64,000 bases of DNA, taken from positions 16,045,171 through 16,109,170 of the forward strand of contig NC_071388.1 of NCBI RefSeq assembly GCF_022682495.2, written 5' to 3'. The translations under genes were made by a program, and so were the position numbers. Below, piece after piece: positions 1 to 10,520 of this stretch. Each line of letters starts with the position of its first letter. Position 1 is the stretch's first letter. This DNA is from Desmodus rotundus (Eukaryota > Chordata > Mammalia > Chiroptera > Phyllostomidae). The notes beneath the pieces were generated by a model. That model ran no database searches. It was not told the DNA's origin and saw nothing but the letters and a program-made list of their open reading frames with translations.

Positions 1-208
1 TCATTTTTTTGAATTTCAAGTTTCCCTTAACTTTAATTAGAAGACTTGTCAATTATTTCTATTATGTTAAACAATTCTTTGTATATGTTTGACCCTTCTT
101 TTGGGACGATCTCTTACATATTTGATATGAAAGTCAAGCACTGGTAAGTTATCCAGCACCATGTAATACAAAAAATTAGTAAAAGGTACTTACTTACATA
201 TGAAGCAC
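1..208. other. AT-rich sequence, nothing recognised
   Basis: No repeat landmark, gene or RNA motif is seen here. The stretch ends at the ATG that opens the interrupted reading frame described next. Confidence 0.5.
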
Positions 209-508
209 ATGTCTTTTTGGGCGCCGGCGATTGGAGTGTGCTTTGAGGTTCCAGTTTGGTCAATTCAAACCCAAAGAGCAAGGTTCCGTAAGTTACACGA
301 GGGCCTTACTTCAGGAGCACTTTAGGGGAACATGGTGGAAGGCAGGGGACTGCTAATTACAATGGCTCCTGTGGAAGTGGTATCAGGAGCTCCACCCGTG
401 CTTCTCTCTAGGGTAGCCCTTGCAGGAGGGGACTGGGAACATTTTAAGGTCCGCGCAGACCTATTGGTCCAACAAAATGTGTCCCGTGGCTGCGATGCCA
501 TGGAGTAG
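209..508 (+). pseudogene. Unassigned interrupted reading frame, 99 codons
   Basis: Starting at the ATG at 209, one frame runs 99 codons to a TAG at 506-508 with a single internal stop (TAG at 323-325, codon 39). The stretch is clearly richer in GC and CpG (for example GGGCGCCGGCG at 219-229) than the AT-rich DNA on both sides. This suggests a retrocopied mRNA fragment, an old exon or an exotic insertion. The translated sequence is not one I recognise, and no poly(A) tail follows. Similar TTACATA words occur just upstream (194-200) and just downstream (about 510), which could be a weak target-site duplication but could also be chance. Open frames of this length do arise by chance in GC-richer DNA, so coding ancestry is only a possibility. 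Confidence 0.35.
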
Positions 509-2914
509 GTTACATAAACTATAAATAGTTATCATCAATCATTATTTTCCTGTTTCGTTTTTTAAAATAATTTTTATCTTCAATTTCCATTTTAGAGTTG
601 AATTTTTGCATAAACTAATGATGGCCTGATTCTTACAAGAAAATTATATTCAATTCTAGAGAATTATAATTGTATTTGGGAAATTATATTTCTTCCCTAC
701 ATATTTTATTTGACTTTAATTATATACTTTTAAAATAGTACTACATAAATGATAATCATATATGAGAAAATATCAGCAACTAGTTTTTTGTGACATAAAT
801 TTCACATTTATAAATTATGTAAATATTCACCAACTATATAAAGTTAAATGATTTATATTAATATATAATATATCATCACATAAATGTATATATACTTTAT
901 GTTAAATAAGTACAAAACAGTAAGTCCTAACATTGTATAAATGGTACATTTAGATAATAAACATTTCTTGAATGTTTAATGTATCAGAGGAAATTTTTAT
1001 AGGAAGAATGAAAGGAGTGAAACTTCATATTCTACTATTAGGCACTAGAAAAGTATTTTTAAAAGATAAACTTTGAGCAAAATGTATTTCCATGTATAAG
1101 GCTTGGGATTTCAAATCTTGTTGAAATGTTCAGAACTAATTCCACAGCATAAATATGACAAATTCAAGTAGATTTGAATGTACTTATTCACATCAAAAAT
1201 TTTAATAAAAAAAACAGAGTAAAACATAAGGACGTAGAGTGTCTTCATGTCATTAGAAAATCTCACCTCTTCTCTTTATGAGCTTCCTTAAATAACAGAA
1301 GAGCCCCTACAGAGTCTATAAAACTTATAAAACTTGTGCAGTTTTATACCATTTTCTGAAATCATCTCTACTCAAATGAAGGTCTTTTGGCATAAACATC
1401 AGTGATTAAACATAGTAGGTTTTTTGTTCAGGGTTCTGATTTAATATGATTGATAATGAGCTCACTTACTAAACACAAATTTAAGCACTGACTCCTTTAG
1501 GAATGAACAACCTATTTTTGCAGTTTAAAGATGTGAATGGAAAATTTCTGAGAACCACTTCTAAATTACATTTGTCTGACTTTATCATTAACGGCGAGCA
1601 AGAGTCACTGGATATTAAACGCTTAGCATACGAATGCCTGTTTTCTTGTTTCAAATTAATTGAAAAGTCATAATCAATTCTTATGGAAAGCATTCTAAAA
1701 ATATAAGTTATTGTTGCTATTTTATGATAGCTTGATTGCAGAAATTGATATTTTAAAACTAAGATTATTTTTTTCTATCCCTTTTATTTACTTCAGAAGG
1801 GATTATGCAGACACCAGAGGGAGCCCAAGCTATCTAACCCTTTCCTCAGGAGCTGTAGTAACATCATCTGTTATCTTGTTTGTAAGCAGTAGATTTAATA
1901 TTCAGGGTCAGCCCAGCACACCAATGGAAGAGAGGAACCAATAGCTTAACTTATTAAGGTGTATAAAAAATAAACTGCCAAATAGATTTTCACATTTAAC
2001 ACCATAATTTTTAAAATTGCTTTGGACGTTTCTAATAGAATGGGAAGACATGAGTAAATTCTAAAAATACTTGGAATGTAAATTGAGAGAATTGAATATG
2101 AGGGACTAATATAAATTCCTTTAGGACTGCAATCTCAGTGTGTTTGGGAAACATGGCCTATTTCCCTGCCCCATGGTAAGAGCAAATGGGTTTGTAGTAT
2201 TCATAGTCTGTCGTTTTATGTTACTGTTTTAGAGATGATGAACCCCTCTCAAAGCCCCTTTTCCATTTCTGCCTCCTCGTTTCCAAAATATTATTTTTCC
2301 CTAAAACAAATGGATTTGAAAAACAATACCTAGCACTAAGGCAATTCACATTTTAGTGGGAGATAACAACACAGAGATTGCAACATTTCACCATGCTCAT
2401 AACTTAGTGATACAGTTTCTTTGAAACTTGCACACTAGAAAAATACAGGGAGAGCCTGTGTTTGGGTTGATGCTTGCTGTCTGCAGTTCAGCTATTTGGA
2501 GCTTCAGCCTTTGAACAACAAAAATAATTTCTAAATTCCCTTTTACAGCTTTTCAAAACAGTTACTGTTTTGATTTTTTAAAAATAATTCTAATGTCACA
2601 TCATATAAAATAATATTCTATGTATCATGAATGTTTAATGTTTGGTCATGCTGTGTATATATGTGTTGTTTTTGGGTAAACTCTGACAGAACAAATGAAT
2701 AGTGTGTTTCATAGTGGTGAAAGGAAAAAAGCAAGAAGGCTTATTTACGACTAATCCAGATATGAGACTCTCAGAACCCATTTTGGAAATCATTCTTCCA
2801 AATTTCTAAGTTGTAATTATGGTTGTGAAATCCTTATCGTTAAATAATTTTGCAAGTGTTTTTTATACTTAGAGTATTTGATGACCAATTTCAAAAATCA
2901 GTTTCTAATACTTA
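509..2914. other. AT-rich non-coding stretch
   Basis: About 2.4 kb of AT-rich sequence with no recognisable transposon landmark, RNA gene or long frame. Short ORFs at about 1.5 and 1.7-1.9 kb show no family resemblance. Very old repeats beyond recognition by eye may be present. Confidence 0.5.
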
Positions 2915-3132
2915 TTATGTATATATCTTTTGTAGTAAATATAATGCATACTTATGATTCTTTTCATGAATCCATTTTCCATTCTGGTCTTTCTGCCCAT
3001 TGCTAAGATACTTCTTAGTTACTGAGAGCTTCCTCTTAGTGCCATCATTTTTCCTTGTAATGTGCTGAGCTTCTGCCAACTGCCCTTTATCCAGTGTCGC
3101 GAGGGCTCTCTTCCTGTTCATGAAATAACCTT
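2915..3132 (-). other. Exon-like minus-strand ORF with a 3' splice-site-like start
   Basis: On the minus strand, a pyrimidine tract ending in CTCCTTTCCTCACAG (ending near 3133) is followed directly by an open frame that reads to a TAA at 2915. The frame carries 68 codons from its ATG at 3121. The predicted peptide is lysine-rich and hydrophilic, beginning MNRKRALATLDKG, and I do not recognise it. A good acceptor followed by an open frame is what an internal or terminal exon would look like, but there is no clear donor or poly(A) signal downstream. I infer at most a candidate exon. Chance occurrence is quite possible. Confidence 0.2.
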
Positions 3133-3305
3133 CTGTGAGGAAAGGAGCTGATATCAGCTATTGCACTGAATAGAAGTTAAATCCTAGTGTTTACAATCTA
3201 GGAAATATTTTCATTTCTTTAATGTCCACATTTTAAAGCTGATTAAGGCATTGTCAAGTGGGAAGAGGAGATATTTAAGAGTGAAGATGTTACTTCTGGT
3301 TACTT

Positions 3306-3441
3306 CAGGGTGGGACAAAAGTAGGTTTACAGTTGTTCATATGCAAAATAATATAATAATATAATAATTAATAAATGCTAGTACAAGAATAAACTGTGTT
3401 TTACAGACTCACATCTGTAAGCCTACTTTTGTCCCACACTG
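3306..3441. mobile_element. Mariner-type MITE (about 136 bp)
   Basis: The ends are inverted repeats. The left end reads CAGGGTGGGACAAAAGTAGG, and the right end, reverse-complemented, reads CAGTGTGGGACAAAAGTAGG. TA follows the right end at 3442-3443, and TT sits where TA is expected on the left. The interior is AT-rich with ATAATAATA-type runs and no coding capacity. This fits a non-autonomous mariner element. A relative lies at 17365-17492. Confidence 0.75.
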
Positions 3442-3949
3442 TATATATACCTGACATTTTATTGTGGGAAAATATTTGCCCCTCTGGAAGGAGCAATACT
3501 TTAAAGCATTTGTATGCTCACTACCATGATGGTTAGTGTATAAAAAAATGTGCACAGTCCTCTCAGAATCATTCATTTGGGAAATATTTACAAGCATATT
3601 TTCATGAAATTAGACTGATTTTCTATTAACAAACTCTGACACCATACAAGTATTTTGAAGTTTTGTTAGTTTTATCATTATCAGGCTAATGGCAAGTGGG
3701 ATGGTTTTTGCAAACAAAGAAAGACAACTGTGCCTACTGACACCACTCGCTGTTAACCCTGTGATCTTGACCTCATTTCCTAGTTCCTATTATTCTCGAT
3801 TTTCTGGTTTATACAATTCTAAAAATGTTATATATCTCATGAAGTGCTGTCAGAATGTAATAGATAACTTATATGAAACACATACCCTACTATATATGTT
3901 AGTAGCTCCTGAATGAGATAACTTTAGACTTTTCTCCAAATGAATGCTG
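3442..3949. other. No feature recognised
   Basis: Mixed-composition sequence with short ORFs that show no family resemblance. No repeat landmark is seen. Confidence 0.45.
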
Positions 3950-4040
3950 TTGAGGTGGTGTACAGGGCAGAGGGGAAGAAAGGGGAGAAAAAAATGGGAC
4001 AACTGTAATAGCATGATCAATAAAATATATTAGAAATAAA
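3950..4040 (+). mobile_element. L1 3' end, heavily 5'-truncated
   Basis: A G/A-rich stretch is followed by GGGACAACTGTAATAGCAT and then AATAAAATATAT. This is the typical end of bat L1 3' UTRs seen repeatedly in this window. Only about 90 bp is present. No clear TSD was found. Confidence 0.6.
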
Positions 4041-4094
4041 TTTCTACCTACATAAGTTTTTTGTCCCGTATATTATATTGAAGTTTTACCAAAA

Positions 4095-4135
4095 ATAGAT
4101 GATAGATGATAGATAACAATTAGGTAGATAGATAG
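4095..4135 (+). repeat. GATA-type microsatellite, imperfect
   Basis: Tandem GATA/GATG units interrupted by AACAATTAGGTA. Confidence 0.8.
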
Positions 4136-6520
4136 TACGTTACATTGAAATCATTGATAAAGAAGATATCATAGGAAAGTCAGAAATATGTTTTACACAT
4201 CCTTCTCCTCCCAAAATATCTCTCCTGGAATTTATGTTTTTCCTTGGTGATAAGTTAAAAGGGAATGGATGTCTCTGTAAGTTATTAGAGATATTAGATA
4301 ACTTATTGGCAGACTCTGCAGCATACTTTCTGTGGTAACTTAAATCCTGAGTTTCTGTTTAGTACCAGTAACTACAGTCTACCCTCACTTGTCCCGGCCC
4401 CGCCCATCATGTCTCACATGCACACATCCTGCCTGCATTCTGGATTTTCCCTCTTCATTATGCAAACATTTTTATGAAAAAAAAAAGCAAACCACAAAAC
4501 CCAGAAGCTCATCACAGGTGTTTCCCTGTGTACTCTATCTATGTACTATCCTCTTTGTACTCTGCCTCCTTTGAGCAGGAAAGCAAACCTAATCTGGGAT
4601 GTGACATTAAGTAAACTGCACTTTTGGTACCACACAACCCGTCTGGCATCCGAGCATTCCTTTCTCATCTCAAAGCACGTCGTCCCGTATATTCAGGTAA
4701 AATTCATAAGCATTTCTGATAACTTGTTTGGGATTTAAAACTGCATCTATAAAAATATTAAGTGAATGTTCAAAAATATGTCACAGAATTTATAATTGAT
4801 AAAGAGAATTACTAATTTCTGTTGATAGCAAATGTTTTAGTTTCTTTAAATACTTGATGAATAAATATGTTCCTTAGGTACCACCACTGCTGAATTTACA
4901 GCCAAAATGAAAAACATTGTCGTCTTAAATATTACCTGGAAAATAGTCTAGGCATATAGGGGTATGTAATAAATAGAGAAAATCAGACAATAGTTATTGT
5001 ATACTAAAAATTACATTGATTCATTGTAATTCAGATAGAAGGAAGCGAGAATAGAAAGTGAATATTTCATTTTTTAAATATATTGAATTCCTCTCATATT
5101 GACTTAGAAAGGCAAAAATTTCCAAAATACTAGGAACTGCCTACATCAAGCAATAAGGAGGTCTCTTCATGTTTTTAACATTTTCATAATGTTCTATTTT
5201 TAAAGTCTTGTTGAAAAATTCTATTTTCACATTCTGTTTGTCAAAACGCATAACAAACTCTTAAGTGAGGATATTATTCTCTGTCTTAGTGCAATACTGA
5301 TTTAGAGGCAGGACATTCAGTTAGTGATGGGAGCTGTGTATGCCATTCCCTGTGCTCGGGCTGGGTGCGGAGCCGCTCTCCCTGCTCCTGCAGCCCCGAT
5401 CATTCAGCCAGGACAGGTGGTTGCCCTGGGCTGCAGAACGCGGGGGAAGCATGGCTGTTCCGTGACTGCTAAAAGTATGAGCTTCTGCAGTCCATGAGGA
5501 CTTGAGTTTCTGTGTTTCTTTTCAACAGGAACGTCCTAGGACTGACTATTTATGCCTGAACAACTAGAGTAGGCCTGCTTTCCAAAATATCCTTTTTTTT
5601 TTTTTTTTTTTTTGCCACCTTGGAAAAATTTAGCCAGGTTTTCTGCGTCTGGGGAAACAACAAAAGCACTGTATTTGAAGGCTATACCATAAAGTCACCA
5701 TATAGAAACTCAAAAGAGTTCTTTCTCTCTCTTTTCTTTACTTTTGTGGCTTTTTATCATAATTTTCAATATACCTACATGAAATGCTTTGACAGGTACG
5801 AATTTTAAAGGTACAAATTTGTATGTATAGTGAGAAATTATAGGGAGAACCAGGGTAACTCTGATGAATCAACTTAAGGGTAAAACCTCTCTCTATATAC
5901 ACATATGTATGTATATATATATACACACATGCACATATTCACACATGTTATTAGAGAACTTCAAAAAGGATGATAAAATAGTTTAACAAAACTGAGCTTG
6001 CTAAAGTTATTCTTTACTGTATATATAAAATGCTACAAATGAAGCATTCTAAGCCCTCAATGTGAAAATTTGAATTTATCTATTAATATAATTTATCTAT
6101 CTTTTCATAATTACAACTTGCACACCAAGAACTCTAGCTTCTTTGGTTTACAAACAAACATGAAGGTAATTATACATTTTTCTTTGATGTTTGTTTTTCA
6201 TGGAAATAGAAACTCTTTGTTTTTAAGCTGCACAGACTCCAAAGGGGAAAATGTGCAACAGATTTTTATATATGTAACCATAATCCTTTATGATATGTTT
6301 GGATTAAGGGATAAATGAACAGCAAAAGTAAGAAAACTTAAAGAAATTAACTTTTTTAAAAAATAGAAAATCATAGGATAAAAATAACTGGAATTTTCTG
6401 GAAAGAGGAAAGAGCGTATGGTTAAAAATGAAAACATTTTATTAGGAAGTTTGTGGTCATTACTTATGACTGCCTTCTAGAAAACAGACTACAAAAGCAG
6501 AAACATTTAAGTGAACAAAA
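4136..6520. other. Non-coding stretch with small simple repeats
   Basis: Nothing with family resemblance is seen. The segment 5300-5480 is locally GC-richer and ends near a pyrimidine-rich AG (TTCTTTTCAACAG at about 5529), but no supported exon follows. A run of 21 T lies at 5593-5613 and an alternating TA/CA tract at about 5895-5940. Confidence 0.5.
5593..5613 (+). repeat. Poly(T), 21 bases
   Basis: An uninterrupted T run. It could be the tail of a minus-strand retroelement, but no body is recognisable next to it. Confidence 0.85.
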
Positions 6521-6522
6521 AG

Positions 6523-6655
6523 GCCAATGCTGGGTAACTAACTCAGTTGGTTACAGCACCATCCTGATGTGATGAGGTTGTGCATTCGATCCCCGGTCAG
6601 GGAATGAGCAGGAATTAAGCAATGAATGCATCAGTAAGTGTAAAACAAATAGATC

Positions 6656-6686
<31 letters not shown>

Positions 6687-6732
6687 TTCTCTCTCTCTAT
6701 CTATCTATCTCTCAAATGAATAAATTTTTTGA
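6523..6732 (+). mobile_element. tRNA-derived bat SINE, CT-tail type
   Basis: A tRNA-like head carries an A-box-like TAACTCAGTTGG and a B-box-like GCATTCGATCCCC. It is followed by AAGCAATGAATGCAT, a long CT/CTAT tract (about 6655-6712) and AATGAATAAA. The same lineage occurs at 56712-56894 (+) and 45010-45204 (-). It differs from the VES copies ending in AAATAAAATCTTT. Confidence 0.75.
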
Positions 6733-6754
6733 AAAGCTAAGTAAACTCAATGAC

Positions 6755-7075
6755 AGGATTACAAAATAATGACACAGTTCCACTTTTAATTTTGAGGTGT
6801 TTCCATACTGTTTTCCACAGTGGCTGCACTAGTTTGCATTCCCAACAACAGTGCAAAAAATGTCCCCTTTCTCCACATTCTCGTCAGCACTTGTTGTTTG
6901 TTGATTTATTGATGATAGCCATCCTGACAGGTATGAAGTGTTACCTCATTATAGATTTAATTTACATTTCTCTGATAATTGTTGACCTTGAGTATCTTTT
7001 CATATGTCTATGGGCCATCTGTATGTCTTTTTTTGGAGAAGTGTCTATTCAGGTCCTTTTCCCACTTAATTTTTT
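6755..7075 (-). mobile_element. L1 ORF2 3'-region fragment
   Basis: Landmarks of antisense L1 ORF2 are present: TTTCCACAGTGGCTGCAC, GCATTCCCAACAACAGTGC and TTGTTTGTTGATTTATTGAT. The same segment recurs at about 7620-7905 in the adjoining L1, so two copies of one L1 region lie head to tail in the same orientation. The frame is broken. Confidence 0.8.
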
Positions 7076-7905
7076 GATTTAATCTTTATTGTACTTTTTT
7101 CCTATTACCATTCAGTCCCCTTATATTCTCCTCCCTGCAGCAATCACCACATTGTTGTCCATGTCCACAAGTCCTTTTCTTTCTATTGGCTCAATCTTTC
7201 TACCTCCTAACCACCCCAACAGCGGCTGGCCTGGTCTCCATCTATGAGTCTACCCCCCATTTTCCTTGTTAGTTCAGTTTGTTCATTAGATTCCACATAT
7301 GAGTGAAATCATATCGTATTTGTCTTTGTCCAATTAGCTTATTTCACTTAGCATAATGTTTTCAAGGTCTATCTTTACTGTTGCAAAGGGTAAAATTTTC
7401 TTCTTTTTTATGGCCAAGTAGTATTCCATTGTGTAAATGCCCCATAGTTGTTTCATTTGATCATATACAGATGGACACTTGGGCTGCTTCCATATCTTGG
7501 CAATTGTAAATAATGCTGCTGTGAACATAGGTGTTCTTATATTCTTTAGAATTAGTGTTTTGGGCTCCTTTGGATATATTCTCAGAAATGGGATAGCTGG
7601 GTCAAAATGCAGATCTATTTTTATTTTTTTGAGGTATCTCCATACTGCTTTCCACAGTGGCTGCACCCGTCTGCATTCCCCCCAACAGTGCAGAAGGTTC
7701 CCCTTTGTGTATCTTCTTGCCTGCACTTGTTGTTTGTTGGTTTGTTGATGACAGCCATTCTGACTGGTATGAAATGTTATGTCATCGTGATTTTAATTTT
7801 CATTTATCTGATGATTAGTGACTTTGAGTTTCTTTTTACAAGTCTATTGACCACCTGTATGTCTTGTTTGCAGAAGTGTGCTTTGATCCAGTTTTCCCAC
7901 TGCTG
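7076..7905 (-). mobile_element. L1, 3' end of ORF2 plus 3' UTR
   Basis: Read on the minus strand, this is the C-terminal part of L1 ORF2 followed by the 3' UTR, whose end lies near 7080 (TTTAATCTTTATTGTACTTT). A 130-codon minus-strand ORF at 7334-7726 is the ORF2 C-terminal remnant, including MEYYLAIKKKK and LENIMLSEIS. It continues in broken form to about 7905. The element is 5'-truncated. The plus-strand L1 piece that follows is its inverted counterpart. Confidence 0.8.
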
Positions 7906-8266
7906 GAAATATAACCAAAGAAACCCAGAACGCTAATTTGAAAGAACATAAGCACCCCATATGTTCACTTCAATGTTATTTACAATCAACAAGATATAGT
8001 AGAGGGGTGCATAAAACAACTGTGGACATTTACATGATGGAATACTACTTGGCCATAAAAAAGAAGAAAAATTTACCCTTTGCAACAGTATGGATTGAAC
8101 TGGAGAATATTATGCTAAGTGAAATAAGCCAGTCAGAGAAAGACAAATGCCATGTGATTTCACTCATATGTGGTATATAATGAACAAACTGAACTAACAA
8201 GCAAAATAGAGACAGACTCAAAGATAGAGAGCAGGTTGACCACTATGAGGGGGATTAAGGAGGTGG
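7906..8266 (+). mobile_element. L1 ORF2 3' end and start of 3' UTR, inverted relative to the preceding copy
   Basis: The sequence encodes MEYYLAIKKKK and LENIMLSEISQSEKDK in the plus direction (broken ORF 7938-8180) and then enters the G-rich 3' UTR (GACCACTATGAGGGGGATT). It forms an inverted repeat with about 7330-7500. The 3' UTR appears to resume at about 8874-8995 after an interrupting LTR-like sequence. Confidence 0.75.
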
Positions 8267-8873
8267 GAGTTAGGGCAAAACTTTTAGTTTCAGGTAATAG
8301 CTAAAAAGCTTAGCAATCAATGTATGTAAATAACTATTGTTTCAGGAACTTAAGGTATGACCCACCTTGACTCCAGAAAGCCATTAGTAGTTCCTTCTTT
8401 TTGCCTCAGGAGGATGGCAAGCAGTCAAGATGATATCTGAGCCATTGTACTCCAGGGTCAGATGCCCACTGCCCAGGGCACAGATGAAAGAATGCTGCAG
8501 CTTTTATCTGATTAACTGTTTCCCTGAATCCCAAACCCTTTACCTATACTTTTCTTCTCTTTATAAAAAAGGTCAATTTAAAATGGAATTTAAGATGGTT
8601 CAGAAACTACTATAAAGGACACATGGACAAAACCAAGGGGGAAGGTGGAAGCAAGGGACAGAGGTGGATTTGGATGGGGGGGGAGAAAATGCAGACAACT
8701 GTAACTGAACAATAAAATATTTTTTTAAAAAAGATGGTTAAGTTCGGATACTAACCTGCCATCTTCTCGGATCGCTGACCATCTGAATAAATCTCTCATA
8801 AAGATTCAATCCCTGTCTCTTCTTATTGGGCCTGGTAGATGACAGCATCACAAATGCTGGCTTTTCTGGTTTT
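8267..8873 (+). mobile_element. Probable solo ERV LTR, interrupted by an L1 3' end
   Basis: This block separates two parts of an L1 3' UTR. It has LTR-like signals in order: a TATA-like TTTATAAAAAAGG at about 8560, then AATAAA at 8786-8791, then GATTCAATCCCTGTCTCTTCTTATTGGG, here described only by its ends. Without the L1 inserted at 8601-8730, TATA box and poly(A) signal would be about 90 bp apart, as in gammaretrovirus-like LTRs. Canonical TG and CA ends are not clear, so the limits are approximate and the class is inferred. No internal viral genes are present. Confidence 0.45.
8601..8730 (+). mobile_element. Short L1 3'-end insertion inside the LTR
   Basis: A 5'-truncated bat L1 3' UTR begins at CAGAAACTACTATAAAGGAC and ends ACTGAACAATAAAATATTT plus an A-rich tail. 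AAGATGGTT flanks it at 8592-8600 and 8731-8739 as a 9-bp target-site duplication. This fixes the order of events: the LTR came first and this L1 later. Confidence 0.75.
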
Positions 8874-8998
8874 AGGTGGAGGGATTGAGCAAAAAGGGAA
8901 AAGGACTCATGGGCATGAGCAACAGTGTGGAGATTGTGAGGGGGAGGGAGTTATAATGGGCATAAATAGTAATGGAAAAAAATAGAATTTTTTAAAAT
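8874..8998 (+). mobile_element. L1 3' UTR remnant, likely continuation of the 7906-8266 copy
   Basis: AGGTGGAGGGATTGAGCAAA, GGACTCATGGGCATGAGCAA and GTGTGGAGATTGTGAGGG match the bat L1 3' UTR pattern. The element ends in an A/T-rich tail near 8998. AGGTGG occurs at both joints with the LTR (8261-8266 and 8874-8879). Confidence 0.6.
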
Positions 8999-10329
8999 AG
9001 AAAAAGAAGTAATATAAATAAATAAATAAAATAATGACTCAGATAATTTTAAGAACAGTTGATATTCTTTAAAATATAAAATTTGAAAACAAATCAAAAT
9101 GCACAGAATGAAAAATATGTAATGGAAGGAATGAAAACATTTGCAATAAAAGTCATCCAAGATTAAAGGATTACGCAAAACTGCACTTACCTTTTGTGTG
9201 CGAAAGTTTTTGTGAGGGTTTTGAATGGAAAACAGGATTGCAAATTTAAAAACTTTTAGGGATTTTAGTGTTAAAGTCTACTTTCTAAAACTGTGCACCC
9301 AGATCTTATGGGAAACATTATGTATATTGGATTACATCTATCAAAGATGCAGTATTACACTAAATACCAAGTCTTATTCACTGTAATGGAGTCTCTGTAG
9401 ACCCCTGAGTCGTCCTGTGGTCATTGACTTTGTGTAGTTCTCAGAGGGGCCATGCCTGAGGGATCTCTAAGACATATGATTACACTTTCATTCAGATCAA
9501 CAGAGCTCCGAAATGTAGTTTAAAAATTGATCAGTGGTGACACCCAAGTCCTTATTATTTTATTTGGGAAACTATTTTACACAGGACATCACAGTGTAAC
9601 TTCCCTTTCTTTTCTTTCTCTCTCTCTCGTTTGTTTGTTTGTTTGTTTGTTTTTGTGGTTTTTTTCTTTTGGCAACTTCCCTTTCTATTCTATCATTTGC
9701 CTGAGAGCCTTGGGATCCTTCAACACATCAAAGGCAGATGCTAAGGCTAGTGCCCTTCTGATAATATTCTGTGACTGACAGTCAAGCAGGTCCCTATTCA
9801 CCACCTTGTAAAAAGAATGAAGGATGAGGATTGGCCTGGATTCCTCTTAGGTGATTTAAAGGTTTCACATTTCATCATTGTTCTGGCATGAGAAATTTAT
9901 GGTTTGAAAGACTAGTTTTTTAAAAGACTAGAAATGAAGTGATTTCAGATATTTGTCAATTTTCTGTTCATAAAAGCTTGGTAGCAATGGAATTGGACAC
10001 TCTGTCATTTGTTGTTATTGTTGTTGTTTATAAGAAATGTTTTGGCTCTTTATTCCAGAGTGTCGGTTTTAACTCACAGTGAGTAGAGTGCACAACTGTG
10101 GTCATGAAATCACTGCCCAAAGGTTTTTGCATCTTAACGTTGTCAAACTTCATAACAACTATTCATCGGAGTGTAACAGGGTGCTTATCAAGAGAAAGAT
10201 TCAACACAGTGCCCTTTCATAAGAGTCTTTAAAATACCAGTTTCTCCTTAAACAGTCTTCCCCTGAGCTGACTAGATTCAGGAAACAAATATATGAAATG
10301 GTAATTCATAGAGCAAAGTTTTTTGGAGC
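8999..10329. other. No element recognised; two small simple repeats
   Basis: A (GTTT)n tract lies at about 9629-9655 preceded by CT-rich sequence, and a short (TTG)n tract lies at about 10011-10028. No genes or transposon landmarks are seen in the rest. Confidence 0.5.
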
Positions 10330-10520
10330 ATAACTTTGTGACAGTTATTGTGCTTTGCGTGGATTATTCATTCAGTTGTAACATCTGTAAGGCGAGTACT
10401 GTTTTAATTCTCATTTTACTTATGAAGAATCTAAGTTTTATAAATGCTAAATGCCTTGCCCAGAGTCATACAGATATTAAACTGTCAAGGCAAGATTTGA
10501 TGGACTGTATTTTTACTATA
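10330..10520 (-). repeat. MIR SINE, old
   Basis: The antisense MIR core pattern is present in order: CATTTTACTTATGAAGAATC, then CTTGCCCAGAGTCATACAG, then CAAGGCAAGATTTGA. It is diverged, as expected for an ancient mammal-wide repeat. Confidence 0.65.

Noticed and set aside
5300..5480. Possible CpG island or first exon
   Set aside because: The segment is GC-richer but short, has only a few CpGs, and shows no frame or donor site. Evidence is too weak.
7334..7726. 130-codon minus-strand ORF that could look like a gene
   Set aside because: It is the C-terminal piece of L1 ORF2 in a truncated copy, not a host gene.
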